Shown here piece by piece: positions 1 to 11,641 of a stretch of DNA of 64,000 nt. The stretch's first letter is position 1. Every line of letters starts with the position of its first letter. Below the pieces are notes generated by a model that saw nothing but the letters and a program-made list of their open reading frames with translations, made no database searches and was not told the origin of the DNA. The stretch lies in the NCBI GenBank assembly GCA_018398815.1, contig CM031622.1:18572191-18636190 (forward strand), written 5' to 3'. A program made the position numbers and the translations under genes. The DNA is from Conus ventricosus. Lineage: Eukaryota; Mollusca; Gastropoda; Neogastropoda; Conidae.

Positions 1-99
1 AGAAGTGACGTTTAGCGTCATTAAATGACGTAAATTGATAACGCCAAGAATATATATGTGTATGAGAGAGAGAGAGAAGGAGAGAGAGAGAGAGAAGTG

Positions 100-881
100 G
101 ATGGTGGGGATGGCAATGTTACGTCACAGTTTATGAGTCAAATTTCCTGACCGACACTGCAGGTGTCTGTATCTCTGGTGCCTGGGTGATGCCGTGATAC
201 ATTACGATGTAAGCCAGAGTTCAGCCCCGTCGCGTCATGTAGTCTCTGATGAGAATAACACTCCATGGCTCATCTTCGTCATCCTCATCCTCATCGATCA
301 ACATTCAGAAAAGGTCTCAAATGTTATGACCCCCAAAACCCTGCTCTCCTGGTGACCTCAGTGTCGGCTTCGTCTCCTCGTCTGTGCCTTTGGTAGGTTC
401 GTTGCTGGTATTGGCATGTTATTGTGGCTGTTGTTGGGTAGACGTGGTCATGCCCTTTGAAGGATGGCACTCGCTCCAGCCAGCTACACAATTAACCAAC
501 TCTCGTGGTCAAAATGTGGCGGTGTGGCTGGTGTCCAATTGTATGTTGGATAAGAACAGGTACCTTCATCACCACCTAACTAACTTGAGCAGCAATGCAG
601 AGTCTCCTCTGGTAGGCTGCCTCATGGTATTGATTCTCCCTGTGGACTGCAGATGGTGGAGCTGCAATGAGACAAACTGGGGTGTGGCTGTGACTGGGTG
701 TCGGGATGAGCAGTGACGGAGCGAATGCCACTGAAGGGACAGAAGATGATATTAGCGAAAAACAAGGCCTTAAAAACATTAATTATAGTTATTGGTATTT
801 CCATTGACCTCAAATATCTATTATGTATGGATATGTATGGATGCATGCATGCCTGTATGTATGTATGTATGTATGTAAGCA

Positions 882-930
<49 letters not shown>

Positions 931-950
931 TGTGTGTAGTATATTCTTTT
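100..950. repeat. Dispersed repeat copy ending in a (TG)n tract
   Basis: The segment shares several blocks in the same order with 43,290-44,200: the string ctgcaggtgtctgtatctct near 157-176, a run of catc/cctcatc around 270-300, a late block with gtgg..tgtggctg..gtcgggatga near 650-710, and a terminal (TG)n tract (885-938 here, 43,917-44,203 there). I infer two diverged copies of one interspersed repeat. No reading frame in it looks coding. The class is unknown; no poly(A) tail, target duplication or tRNA-like head was seen. Confidence 0.5.
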
Positions 951-959
951 GGTTGTTTT

Positions 960-1985
960 GAAGTTGTGCTTTTGATGTCTTTAATTTCTTAAGTCATTGA
1001 GTGCAGCCTCGACGCTGTGACTCAACAGTTTACTTTGGAGATTCAGAACTGTTGTCACACTGAGAGTCTTCCTTGGCCTGGCAGGTGCTTGATGGGAAAA
1101 CTCGAGGTATCTATTATGCCAAAGACCATGTCCGTGAGATGAGAATGTCCGATGTCCGGTTTGAAAAACAAATTCCATTTTCGTTTGTCTGAATTTTCAA
1201 CCTATGATTAACAGCCTCTGTTTCTTTTTATAAGAAATGAGAAGCGTGGTCTAAACTTTTTGTGTATCCTCCTCCCAGGGAAGTGACAGCAGAAGTTGGC
1301 GTACCGACTCTGTGCACGAGTGATGCAAACAGGGACTTTAAAGGCACGCACATGTACAAGCATTGATGTTTTATAGATGCAAATGTCCAGATTAGCTACG
1401 AGATTTCTGTGCTGTCTGGCATGATCAAGATTGTCCAAACACACTACACACCACACTGTAGTGTTCGATTTTTTTCCCGTTATACGTGATGGAGAACGCT
1501 GATGACTTTTCCCGTCACCGCAAGGAGTAATACATTTAGTAACACATAATACTGATTCGTGTTTGGCGTGAGCCGTTGGAAACCAAAAGCCATGCATACT
1601 AAGCACTATTCTGGAGATGTGTGAAACTGAAAGGAGCGTAAAACCACCAAGAAGAATGAAGGGAAGAAATATTACATTATAAATAGAAAGATCAGTGAGG
1701 AATAGAAGAGAGTAAAAGAAAGTTGGATCAAACAACAGTGTGAAGACATTAAAAAATAAATAGTAAAAAAAAACTAGTAAGCAACGACACACAAAAAGGC
1801 TTTTATATTTGAAGAAAACTTGAACGACAAAAGCAAAGTCAAATCAGCAGCGGTTAGGACAAAGATGGCAACTGTCTCATACAGGAAAAAAGAAGTATTA
1901 AAAATGAAGACTAAATACTGCTCTGAATCGGCAACAAGCAGAACAAAAGAGACCGAAACGTGCTAAACACTACAGAACTTTAAAG
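960..1985. other. No recognisable gene
   Basis: About 1 kb of AT-rich sequence without a recognisable domain, RNA gene or repeat structure. Open frames here have no recognisable motif and look like chance. Confidence 0.5.
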
Positions 1986-2360
1986 AATGAGAGTGAACTG
2001 CCAATGCCCCGTGAAGAAGTGGTCAGCAGCAGTGACACTGCTGACATGTGGGAAGGCTGCAGACCTCGACAACATCCCTGCAGAACTCTGGAACCATGGA
2101 GTAAAGGTAGCAACTGATTCCTAACTACCATCTGCAACAAACTCGACACACGGAGGAGTGGGCCCACGCCATGTGATCAATTACTTGATCATCATTCTCT
2201 GTCAGAACATCTTCAACATTGCCAGCACTACTACACTGTCAGTTAGATCACCCGTCCCAGCAAAGTTAAAGCTCAAGATCGTCCTGAACAGATAATGCCT
2301 GCAAAAAGATACTTTCACTGCTGAAGATCACGCTGGATTCCGCAAGGACAATAAAAGCCG
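1986..2360 (+). pseudogene. Non-LTR retrotransposon RT fragment (fingers region)
   Basis: The plus strand encodes pieces typical of LINE reverse transcriptases. LDNIPAELW is followed by a string like HGVKVATD and then CNKLWTEEWA, which match the conserved A(A/P)G-D-IPAE-LK..G and WK..W.EEWP blocks. Near 2,330 a frame reading like AGFRKDN matches the E-QAGFR block. Stops and frame changes separate the pieces, so this is a decayed fragment. Related pieces follow at 2,880-3,110 and 3,640-3,995 on the same strand, so one degraded LINE, broken by simple repeats, is the likely explanation. Confidence 0.6.
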
Positions 2361-2479
2361 TCCAAAGTTTTTTTTTAAACATGTGTACCCTTTGAAACAA
2401 AGTCAGTCTCAACACTAGATAGTTTTAACACGTCTTCATGGATTAAAAAAAACCGCTTGAAAAAGTCTGGAAGAATGTA

Positions 2480-2740
2480 GGCTTACTGTGGGCCTCAATG
2501 ACAATGGGCCACGATGGAAATGCGATTTGGGCCATGAAGATGCGCTATGGGCCATAATGACAATGGGCCACAATGACAATGCGCTATGTGTCACAATGAA
2601 AATGCGCTGTGGGCCACAATGAAAATACGCTCTGGACCATGAAAATGCGCTATGGGCCACAATGAAAATGTGATATGGGCCTAAATGACAATGGGCCTCG
2701 ATGAAAATGCGCTATGGCCATAAAAATACACCATGGGCCA
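2480..2740. repeat. Degenerate minisatellite (gggccacaatgaaaatgcgc)
   Basis: About ten imperfect copies of a unit built on gggccacaatgaaaatgcgc, with spacing that varies from about 18 to 36 bp. It lies between two pieces of a decayed LINE and runs into a (CA)n tract. Confidence 0.75.
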
Positions 2741-2807
2741 CACACACACACACACACACACAACACACACACACCACACACACACACACCACACACACAC
2801 ACACACA
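2741..2807. repeat. (CA)n microsatellite
   Basis: Interrupted cacaca repeats directly after the minisatellite. Confidence 0.95.
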
Positions 2808-2879
2808 AAATCAGGTACGGGCTAATCAGCAGCACCCAGTGACGGTGCTCCATAGCAACTAATGCAGAAGTCTTACAGG

Positions 2880-3110
2880 GTGCGGTTGGAAGCAGCTTCA
2901 TACTTCTTCTGGAATTTGTACGGGCGGCCTTGTATTCCCCGCCCTTTTCAACACATTCTTGAAACGCATCATGACGGATATACTTGACGATCATGTCAGC
3001 ATTGTGAGCACTGAAGCAGGATCATCAGTAAACTTGGATTTGCAAATGATATCAATGGCTTGGCTGGCAATGAACAAAAAGCCGCAAAGCGAAGACGAGA
3101 TGAAACAGTA
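2880..3110 (+). pseudogene. Non-LTR RT fragment (palm, mutated catalytic motif)
   Basis: The plus strand reads TVGVRQGCLLSP-type sequence followed by LFN.FLERIM and then LDFANDINGLAG. These match the LINE RT block G-RQGC-LSP-LFN--LE-IM and the catalytic FADD-D-LAG block. Here the first Asp of the catalytic pair is Asn, so the copy would be inactive even if intact. It continues the fragment at 1,986-2,360 and is interrupted by the minisatellite. Confidence 0.65.
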
Positions 3111-3361
3111 ACTACTTATGGATCAGCGCCGAGAAGATCAAGTTGTCTGCAAGCAACACAGCACTATCAGTACAGATATAACCTGGCCACGCATAAAAGC
3201 TAAAATGTGTTCAGCATTAGCAACGAGGGATTCAACCAGGAATCCTCTCAAGGACAGCGAAGACAATATCAGCACTGTCAAGATCAGAACCTGTAGAGAC
3301 GGACAAAAACATCTCCATGAAGCACAATATTATATTCTTGCGTGCACAGGTATATTTCATA

Positions 3362-3563
<202 letters not shown>

Positions 3564-3639
3564 CGTGCTGCTACTACTGCTGCTGCTTCTGCTGCTGATA
3601 ACGCATGCAAGACACGGACCTTTATATCCGATTTGGCAA

Positions 3640-3995
3640 GTGGAATCCAGGTCATGGAAATGAAAAGTTACCATAAGATACTAAACAGATATACCGATCA
3701 TATCAGGAACGAACAGGTGCGCCAAGAATTCAAGACGTACGTTGGGCCACATGCTGAACGCAGTAAGAAACAGACAGCTGTGTTGGTATGTCCATGTAAC
3801 AAGCTTCAAAGGCCATGCTAGTGTTGAAGAAGAGAGACAATGGGAGAAGAACAGAAGAACTCTACACCACGCAACCCACAAAAACATTCATTGTCTGACA
3901 ACATTGTAGAATGGGTAGGAAAAAAAAACTTTGACAAAGATCTATGGCCTGGCACACAATCCAAGAGAACTGGGGAAGCCTGGAGAACTGGTCGT
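3640..3995 (+). pseudogene. LINE ORF 3' tail fragment
   Basis: The plus strand carries, over shifting frames, TDHIRNE.VR, then RQLCWYGHV, and then W(S/A)DNI.EW.G. This order matches the C-terminal region shared by many invertebrate LINEs (R-LRW-GHV-R ... R-GRQ--RW-DNI-EWTG). It is the likely 3' end of the decayed element starting near 1,986. Frameshifts are evident. Confidence 0.6.
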
Positions 3996-3999
3996 CAGT

Positions 4000-4298
4000 G
4001 TAGTGCACCAGTGATTACATAGAGGTAGTGCACCAGTGATTACATAGAGGTAGTGCACCAGTGATTACATAGAGGTAGTGCACCAGTGATTACATAGAGG
4101 TAGTGCGCCAGTGATTACATAGAGGTAGTGCACCAGTGATTACATGAGGTAGTGCACCAGTGATTACATAGAGGTAGTGCGCCAGTGATTACATAGAGGT
4201 AGTGCACCAGTGATTACATAGAGGTAGTGCACCAGTGATTACATAGAGGTAGTGCACCAGTGATTACATAGAGGTAGTGCACAGTGATTACATAGAGG
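4000..4298. repeat. 25-bp minisatellite, 12 copies
   Basis: Twelve head-to-tail copies of a 25-bp unit containing gtagtgcaccagtgattaca followed by tagag. Two units have c/g variants (gcgcca) and two have 1-bp deletions (near 4,145 and 4,282). Near-identity suggests recent expansion. Units abut without spacers, so this is not a CRISPR array. Confidence 0.97.
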
Positions 4299-4534
4299 CA
4301 AGGGGAAGAAGACGAAAGACAGTCATTTGTACTTTCATTATCGATCATGTCTTCCTTGACATCAAGCACCGATTCTTTTCAGCACAACACTTCAATCAAT
4401 CCTCAGCAGATAATTTGATCATACGCCACACGTCGTAATGTCCCGAAACCTTCATTGGTCATACACATAAGATTTTCAAACAATCTGTAACTCGGATCAT
4501 GTACGGAAGATTAGCTGATCACACAATCTTCTTA

Positions 4535-6148
4535 TAAGCTACACACAAAAAGTTAAGGATCACTTTCACACCATTCATAACTGTCAAAATAAGAAAGTCA
4601 ATGCGTTGAAGTTTGGCCAACATTTAATTCCATTCTTTAGTGATAACGATAGACAATTGCCTTCATCTTGAGCAATCGTTTGGTGTGTACATTTGATTAA
4701 AGTGGGTACATATCCAAATTTGATTTCCCAAAGTCATTGAAATCAAAGACAGGGCATACTGATGCTCCCAAAAGCTCAGTAATGCGTGTAACCACCATGG
4801 CTGTTCTGGCACTCGACGCAGCGAGTCCTCATCGAGTTGACCAGGTTGGTGAAGATCCTCTGTGGAAGCGCATGCCACTCAGCCTGCAGCATCTGGTAGA
4901 GGTGTTGGGCATCCCTGGGAGGGGGGTGGCTCCTCACTTTGCGATCCAGCTCATCCCAGAGGTTCTCAATCGGGTTGAGATCGGGACTGCATGCTGGCCA
5001 CTCCATTCTGTTGACTCCAGACTGCTGCAGGAAGTCGTTGACCACCTTTGCCCTGTGGGGGCGTTGTCATCCTGGTAGACAGCCCTCGGTCCCATCTGCT
5101 GCAGTGTAGGCACAGCCAGCGGTCGAAGGATCTCATCCCGGTATCGGATGCCAGTCAGGTTACCCTGTACATGATGTGGTGAAGGCTGAAGGCCCCCCAG
5201 ACCATTACAGAACCTCCACCTAAGGCCACCTTTTCTTGGACAGTGGCGTCAATAAAGCGTTGCCCTGGGCGCCTCCAGACCCTCAGTCGGCCGTCGTTGT
5301 GGTGAAGGGTGAAGCGTGATTCATCACTGAACAGGACCTGGGACCATTGCTGACGTGTCCACCTCACGTGACGTGCGCAGAAGGCGCGGCGTGCTGCCCT
5401 ATGGGCTGGAGTTAAGCGTGGCCGTACTGCTCGGCGACGAGAACGGAGATTAAACCCATGTAGGCGGTTCCGTATGGTCTGCTGGCTGATGTTGATATTA
5501 GTAGCCACCCTGAACTGCCTTTGAATGATGCTGGAAGAGGCTGTTCTTGTCTGCAGGGCTTGTCGTTCAATGAGACGATCGTCACGTGGGGTTGTCTTCT
5601 TCGGTCGACCAGATCTGCATCTTTCATGGACAATCCCAGTGGCTGTGAAGCGTTGAATCAGTCGGACAATGACCGAGATGGACACATGAAGTCGCCTGGC
5701 CACTTCTCGCTTGGGAACACCATCTTGGAACCATGCAACAGCTCGTCCCCTATCTAACTCGCTTAATTTTCGTCGTGGAGGCATTGTTAGATCAGGCCTA
5801 CTACTGGTGGAATGTCTTCTTATAAAGCCAAACGAGCGACAGCATCTCACACATAAACAGCAGTGCTTGCACGTGCATAATGGTTTTTCCATCTGGCAAG
5901 TGCAATGTGTTCAGGGAGAACGGTCCAAGACAAGGTCATTTTTCGCAAGTTTCCGCTTTTCCGTTTGCGGCCCAGCTCAGTAGTAGAGAATCCCAAGCAA
6001 TTTTCGCACTAACACAACATTGCCCACTTACAGCTGAACAAGAATTCATGACAATTTGGCTGGACTAAGAAATAAATAACAGTAGCGAACTGAGTTTATT
6101 ACGCACCTGCTTTCACATACCGATCCTTAACTTTTTGTGCGTAGTATA
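4535..6148 (-). mobile_element. Tc1/mariner-class DNA transposon (Tc1-like)
   Basis: The ends are inverted repeats: ctacacacaaaaagttaagg near 4,539 and its complement at about 6,125-6,144 (one mismatch). TA dinucleotides flank both ends, as expected from TA-targeted insertion. The total of about 1.6 kb is the usual Tc1-like size. The single gene reads on the minus strand and is broken by frameshifts, so this copy is non-autonomous. Confidence 0.9.
4776..5784 (-). pseudogene. Tc1-like DD34E transposase, two frameshifts
   Basis: The chosen start is the ATG at 5,784, giving the N-terminal MPPRRKLSELDRGRAV typical of Tc1-like helix-turn-helix regions. A GRPKKT linker, the block LFSDESRF (first catalytic Asp) and GGGSVMVWG follow. 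The reading frame breaks near 5,155-5,170. It breaks again near 5,060, where a C-run appears one base short next to the QDDNAP motif that carries the second Asp. The last part has PDLNPIENLWDELDR, whose Glu completes the DD34E triad. All catalytic residues are therefore present, but in three frames. Normal length would be about 335-345 residues. Confidence 0.9.
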
Positions 6149-6319
6149 GATTGTACAGGTCATCATCATGCATACATACCACACGCATCCGATTTCATAC
6201 AATTTTAAACACGGATCAAATCAAGTCAATCAATAAAATCAATTTATTGTCTTCTAAAAGATCTGTTCTGCGGTGATGATACATTTTCAACAACATTAAA
6301 AAAAGCATGAATTGATAAA

Positions 6320-7348
6320 ACCGAAAAGGCAGAGGAGTCAAGTTACCATTTTCCGCGATCACTGAGGAGAAACAATCAGATTTCGAAAACCGGTACCTGA
6401 CCACGTGTTATAATATGTTAGTGAGTTTCCTCCCCATTGGAGATTGTCTCCCCCTTGGAGACTATAAGCTTGCTGAAGGCTCATTTTGAGAAGTATTTAT
6501 TATTCCCCATTCACCCACTCAAGCACATACTGTTAGTTAGGCAGTATCATCTACCACTGCAGATATGTATGCTTATCTCCCCCTACTTCTTCAATCCAAG
6601 ACATAAGAGCAAGCTTTGTTTATAATTCAATATTTCTTGCAGTCATGGCAACACCAAGCTGCTCTGTAAGCTGCTGGAATGGTGCTAGGTTACTTATCCT
6701 TGGAATTTATTAGTTTATTGTAATTTAGTCCCTTGCGGATTCATTCCAAGAACTGGCCCTCAGCACTTGGTCTTAAGAGGTTATCATTTTATATTTTCTA
6801 CTTTTCACAAGAAAATGTAGCTTGTTTTGCTCTTTCATGATTTTCTTTGCTTCTTAGGTGGCACCTTTGGTTGGTGTTTTGAAAACTCAACAAACATTCT
6901 ACGGTATTGCACACCAGATTTTTTTCTGGGATAACATTCTTCTTAAAACTGAAAAGGCAGAGGAGTCAAGTTACCACTTTCCGCGATCACTGAGGAGAAA
7001 CGATCCGAGTTCGAAATACCGGTATCTGACCAGGAGTTATATGTTAGTGAGTTTCCTCCCCATTGGAGATTGTCTCCCCCTTGGATACTATAAGCTGCTG
7101 AAGGCTCATTTTGAGAAGTATTTATTATTCCCCATTCATCCACTCAAGCACATACTGATAGTTTGGCAGAATTATCTACCACTGCAGATATGTATGCTTA
7201 TCTCCCCCTATTTCTCCAATCTAAGACATAAGAGCAAGCTTTGTTTATATATAATTCAATATTTCTTGCAGTCATTGCAACACCAAGCTGCTCTTTAAGC
7301 TGCTTTAAATGGTGCTAGGTAACTTATTCCCGGAATGTATTAGTTTAA
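6320..7348. repeat. Dispersed repeat, tandemly duplicated (period about 625 bp)
   Basis: The block at about 6,320-6,716 recurs at about 6,947-7,345, from tgaaaaggcagaggagtcaa to the end block aatttattagttta. An inverted and shortened relative lies at 37,940-38,310. Blocks such as ccccattggagattgtctcc and caccaagctgctct are shared. The 3' side is AT-rich and runs into an (AT)n tract in two of the three copies. No coding potential was seen; the class is unknown. Confidence 0.8.
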
Positions 7349-7351
7349 ATA

Positions 7352-7391
<40 letters not shown>

Positions 7392-7565
7392 CGGACACGC
7401 AAGCACACATAATCACATTGCCCTCCACCCACCCACCCCTGCCCTCATCCCTCCCCCTCAATCTCCCCCCCCTTCCCCCATCACACACCTGTCTGCATGT
7501 GAACACCCACCCCACACCGCCATCGCTCTTCTACACACACAGACACACACACACGCGCGCGCGCG

Positions 7566-7596
<31 letters not shown>

Positions 7597-7610
7597 ATCG
7601 TAATCGAGAC
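7349..7610. repeat. (AT)n, C-rich and (CA)n low complexity
   Basis: An (AT)n tract at 7,349-7,391, a pyrimidine-rich stretch to about 7,530, then (CA)n/(GC)n to 7,598. Confidence 0.9.
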
Positions 7611-8223
7611 ACAGGCGACTATTAGCGGAGACGAAAAATCACAATCTGGTAGCACTGTCTCCAACACCGACATGTATCCCCACTTGTTCAAGCTCAAACA
7701 CATACTTTGTTTATTAGCTACTCATTCCCCAACACCCGGACACACTCATAAGAACACTCGCGCTCCTCAACAAACATCCATACAATTGCATACACATTAA
7801 TTCCCTGCCACCACTGTTTCCCACGTACATATTGCAGGGTCCGAACAAGTGCGGCCCACCTCCCAACCCCTCGGTCCCTTCCTCCCCACGATCCCCCTCT
7901 CCCCGCCATCCTCTTACCTCCATCCCTCCCCCCTCCACACGAGCACATGCCCTTAAGGGACAGCAGAGACACTGTTGCTGGTTGACTACAGTCACTGTCG
8001 ACAACAGTTAAGCAGTCGGTCAGGCAGGGGCACACATGCCTTGTTTTTCGCGGCAGATCATACAATTCCTGACCGAAGAAGTAACCACTGTTATCATACA
8101 GTCCTCAACACAGATCGCAGACAGCACATTTGCACAACAACAACAAAAATTCACTGACCTTATCAGTTGCCTACAAACTGGTCAGTTGATTCTCCCGCGA
8201 GGCTTATTAATAATAATTCTTTT
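7611..8223. other. No recognisable gene
   Basis: Unique-looking sequence with a C-rich part around 7,850-7,945. No domain or RNA gene seen. It ends at the target site of the Polinton-like element that starts at 8,224. Confidence 0.5.
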
Positions 8224-8345
8224 AGAGAACAGGGAAACCTTCATTCTGGCTCACTTGCTCCTCCACCGAGTTTTTGGGCGAAAGTGGCCTAAAAGCCGCC
8301 TTTTCCTGTTCTCTGACAAGTAAGACTTCAATAACCAAAAAATAA
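8224..8345 (+). repeat. Terminal repeat of second element, with imperfect hairpin
   Basis: agagaacagggaaacc at 8,224 is partly complementary to ccttttcctgttctct ending at 8,314, giving an imperfect terminal stem. The tail ctgacaagtaagacttcaat plus aaccaaaaaataacg is shared with the ends of the other element. The loop sequence differs completely from the other element's loop. Confidence 0.8.
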
Positions 8346-8352
8346 CGATTAT

Positions 8353-8962
8353 CTACAAACAAACATACTGTGTAGGGTTATCCGTTTTTAATACTAATTT
8401 ACTAAACTTTTCAGATTTTAGTTTTTGCTTAATCCTGTGTTTTTCTTTGTCGTTTTCAATAACATCATTTTCGCGCAAACATTCTTCAAATGAGTCTCTG
8501 TCTTTCATGTGAAATAACACTACAGTCTTTAACTGTTCTCTAAAGTCTTTAAAACTGAGTTATATTTCTGGCATAAAATCCACACACTTATCCGAGCATG
8601 TCTTCCGCTGAAAGCATAGTTTTGACAAAGTGTTTCTCTTTTTAACTATGTCTTTTTCTGCTGAACAGTCATCTATAATAAATAGCGTCTGCGTTCCCTC
8701 AAACAATATAAAAAAGCGTTCTAGACATTCACTCAGTTTATTGCTGGGATCAACTAAATATATTTCATCATCTGTCCATATAAACCTCTATCATGATATG
8801 CTTTGTTCCATTTAAGTGTTGGACAGAAAATCACAATATGATTAAAATTATAACGATAAATGTTTGTAACAGGTCGAGGATAAATATTGTTTTTCCACAA
8901 CCAGTCTGCCCACAAATCATTGAACAATGAGGGGATTTTATCATAAAGTTTAACTGCTCCAT
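8353..8962 (-). pseudogene. Packaging ATPase relic (second element)
   Basis: Reverse-complement homologue of the ATPase at 32,289-32,900. The ATG context (catagttttataacag at 8,960) and the end (ctacaaacaaacatactgtg at 8,353) both align. Length differs by about 2 bp and the frame is broken several times. The P-loop region corresponds to ccacaaccagtctgcccaca near 8,896-8,915. Confidence 0.8.
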
Positions 8963-8978
8963 AGTTTTATAACAGAAT

Positions 8979-9814
8979 TTAATCTAATCCAGTTATTATT
9001 TTTATCATACTCTCCGTTAAAACTTGTTCAGTATAATAAAACCCTACGAGGCCTAAATGTGTAAGATTAATCCAATTCAGTTCTGTAAGATTGTTTCTAT
9101 TTGAGTCAACATTAATTTTGTTGCTTGTTGTTATGATCTTAATATCTCACCATTGTGAAGAACGCGACAACAAGTTAAGGGCGTTTAAACGTCTAGTTTT
9201 CCCGTAATTATTAATTCCTTTTATAAGGTCATCATAACGCCACAACCCCACCCCTCCACTTTAAAGCAAAAATTTAAAAATTCATTGGAAACGTGTCTCC
9301 AAATTTTCTGTTTTTTGGAAAAAACGTAATTTTGTAGAAGCTTTTTTTAAATGTTTCTTTTCTGGGGAGGATGTACTGCTTTTTCCCATACGGGTTATTT
9401 CAATCTCTTTCGACTATTGTGTTGGGCTAAGCTTACTGAAAAAGGGCCCAGAGTTGAATGCTTTTTTTTAAAATTTTTGAGGCTAAATAGAATGGGTTAT
9501 GAATTAAAATTTTTTTTTTTCCCCTTTAAATATGGTTCAAAATCCCCTTTTGGGGTAGGTTTTCGAACTTTTTTAAATTCATACGGGCCCAAAATTTATT
9601 TGCCCTGATTGCGCATTTGTTCTAGTTTGGAAACTTTTTGTTGTCCCCAAACCCTCTTTGCGTTTAAAATCGCTCTTTAGTGTCCCAAAAAAAAACCATA
9701 AAAAGCGTATTTCCCCTTTCTGTTCAAAGTCCGCAAGTCTGAAAGGGTTTTTAATTCTAAAGTTATACACTCACAGGCGCAAATGAAAACCCGGTTCTTC
9801 TGGCCCCGCGACAT
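8979..9814 (-). pseudogene. Relic of the 280-residue Polinton protein
   Basis: It begins at ATG 9,814 with ATGTCGCGGGGCCAGAAGAA-like sequence, matching the start at 31,430, and contains a frame reading LADFEQKGEIRFLW against DVTDFEQNGEIGTLYG. It ends at 8,979, 16 bp before the ATPase start, the same spacing as in the intact element. Many substitutions produce homopolymer runs. Confidence 0.75.
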
Positions 9815-9834
9815 TATTTTTTATAACGTATTTT

Positions 9835-10491
9835 TTTTTCCCAAAAACAATGTGGGTTATCAATTTCACAATTTTCCCCCGCTTTGTTTTTGTTTTTATT
9901 TAAATGATCCGACCCCCCCAAAAACTAATTTTTAAATGTAAATTGGGGAATTGTATAATTTTCTAATGCAATTGCGTTTTCCCTGATGGAAGAGCTCTTA
10001 AAACAGTTGAGGGCCTTCCATCATATAAGTTTTCATAGTGCTTAGCTCGTCAATGAACTGAGTAATGAATGAAATTCAGGATCGAGCGGTTTTCTCCTCA
10101 AAAGTAGTTTTTGTTTGGGGGTAACTTAAATCTATGATTGTCAGCTTCAAACCCTAACATTTTGCTAGCTCTACACAAAAAGGTAATGTACTACTTCTTC
10201 TTCAGGTTAAATTTTAATTTTTTTTGTTTTGCATTTTTAAAGTTTGAGAGTAATGCGAAGTTTCTTGCTTTTTTAGTGAGAAAAAACCCGTAAAAAACCA
10301 TGGGTTGGTTAATGGCTAACTTTGCCCCCTGATTTGTTAATTTTTGATCGTATTTTTATTTTTGGGTTTTCGTTATTTAAAACCATCGCTTTGTAAAATA
10401 TTTCGAAGTGCCCCCATTTTGGCTCCGCATTGTTTCCAATAGCATGTTCTAAAAACGAAGGGCGGTTTTGCGTTGTTATTGTTACAAACAT
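9835..10491 (-). pseudogene. Relic of the small capsid-like Polinton protein
   Basis: The start ATG at 10,491 reads MFVTITTQNRPSFLE, matching the start at 30,728 (MFVTITTQDRPSFLE). The remainder is frameshifted up to the next gene. Confidence 0.75.
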
Positions 10492-10512
10492 TTTTTTAAA
10501 AAAAATTAAAAA

Positions 10513-11641
10513 AGAGTGCATTCAATATCTGATGCAAAAAATTCTGTTTGGGCCCCCCTACAATTTAAAAATGCAACTGTTTTTTTTGACATTGCTGTGA
10601 CCCAGATGCCCCTTTTTTATAAAAAGGTGGTACTCATTGAAGGCTATCTTAACCCCCCTATTGAAAAAAAGCACATCCCGAAAGCGTGGGGTTTGTCATC
10701 CCTTGCGTTTTTCAGAACCAGTTAAAATTTGCGGGGTTTTTTGATCAATGGGGTGGGTTCGTATGTGATATTTAAATCATCCCACTTTTGGGGAGGTCAG
10801 TGTATAGATTTCTTTTTATTACACCTTCAGGTTTTTGACTGAACTGCAAGCCCATTACCAAAAGACAAACCCCTTTAATCCATTTTGCAAAAAGAATAAA
10901 TGAAAACTTTTGAAAGGATCTGAAAAGAATTCAAAATTAAAATAGAAGACTTAGACAAAAGTTGGGTCTTGTAGGCATGGACCCTTATTTTGGGGACGCA
11001 CAGAAAGTATAAATATGTCTTGAATCCTCCTTTCAAAATTGTTCGCCCCCGGTCCCTAGAGCAAGAGCATAAAACAGCATGGACAACATTTATCTTGACC
11101 TTTAAGGGCCTAATGAGCGGGAAAAAAAGAATAAAAGACTCATTTGTACTTAGTTTGGGTTTGCTAGGTTCGCAAGCACGGGAAAACGAGCATAATGTCC
11201 TTCTACTGGCTTTGAGCACAAAAAAATACTTTGCAAATTTAGAGGACGCCTTTTAATTTTTACAGTTTATTTTCCTTAAATATTCAAAAGGTACCAACAT
11301 GTTTTTCAATACGAAAATCGAAAAAAGATTTGTGTTGGGATGGTTTATTTTATGCTCCTTTGACCTCAGATCCCGGTAGGAATAATAATAAAATAATTTT
11401 AAGAAATTTTTTATAGCAGGGAATGAACGAAGGTTGGGAAAAAACGACATAAATTCGGGCCATAATATTAAAAAATAAAAAAACCAAGATTAAGTATCAA
11501 ACCCCCAAGTTCAAACCCCCCAAAACCATTGAAGACTCAGCAAAAACTGCGGACTCTGTTTGCGTGACCATGAATATGAAAAAGACAGCGCTTTTCTTGG
11601 ATTTAATGGCCCGGATTCTTTGGGTTTATCTTCTAAATAGT
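10513..11641 (+). pseudogene. Relic of the tail-anchored Polinton protein
   Basis: Homologue of the minus-strand gene at 29,519-30,709, starting with the same gtgcattcaa-atctgatgca sequence and ending at ttatcttctaaatag. Blocks such as gagcaagagcataaaacagc (11,060) and ttgctaggttcgcaagcac (11,161) align exactly. Frames are broken throughout. Confidence 0.75.

Noticed and set aside
4000..4298. Regular array considered as a CRISPR
   Set aside because: Units abut with no variable spacers, and the context is eukaryotic.
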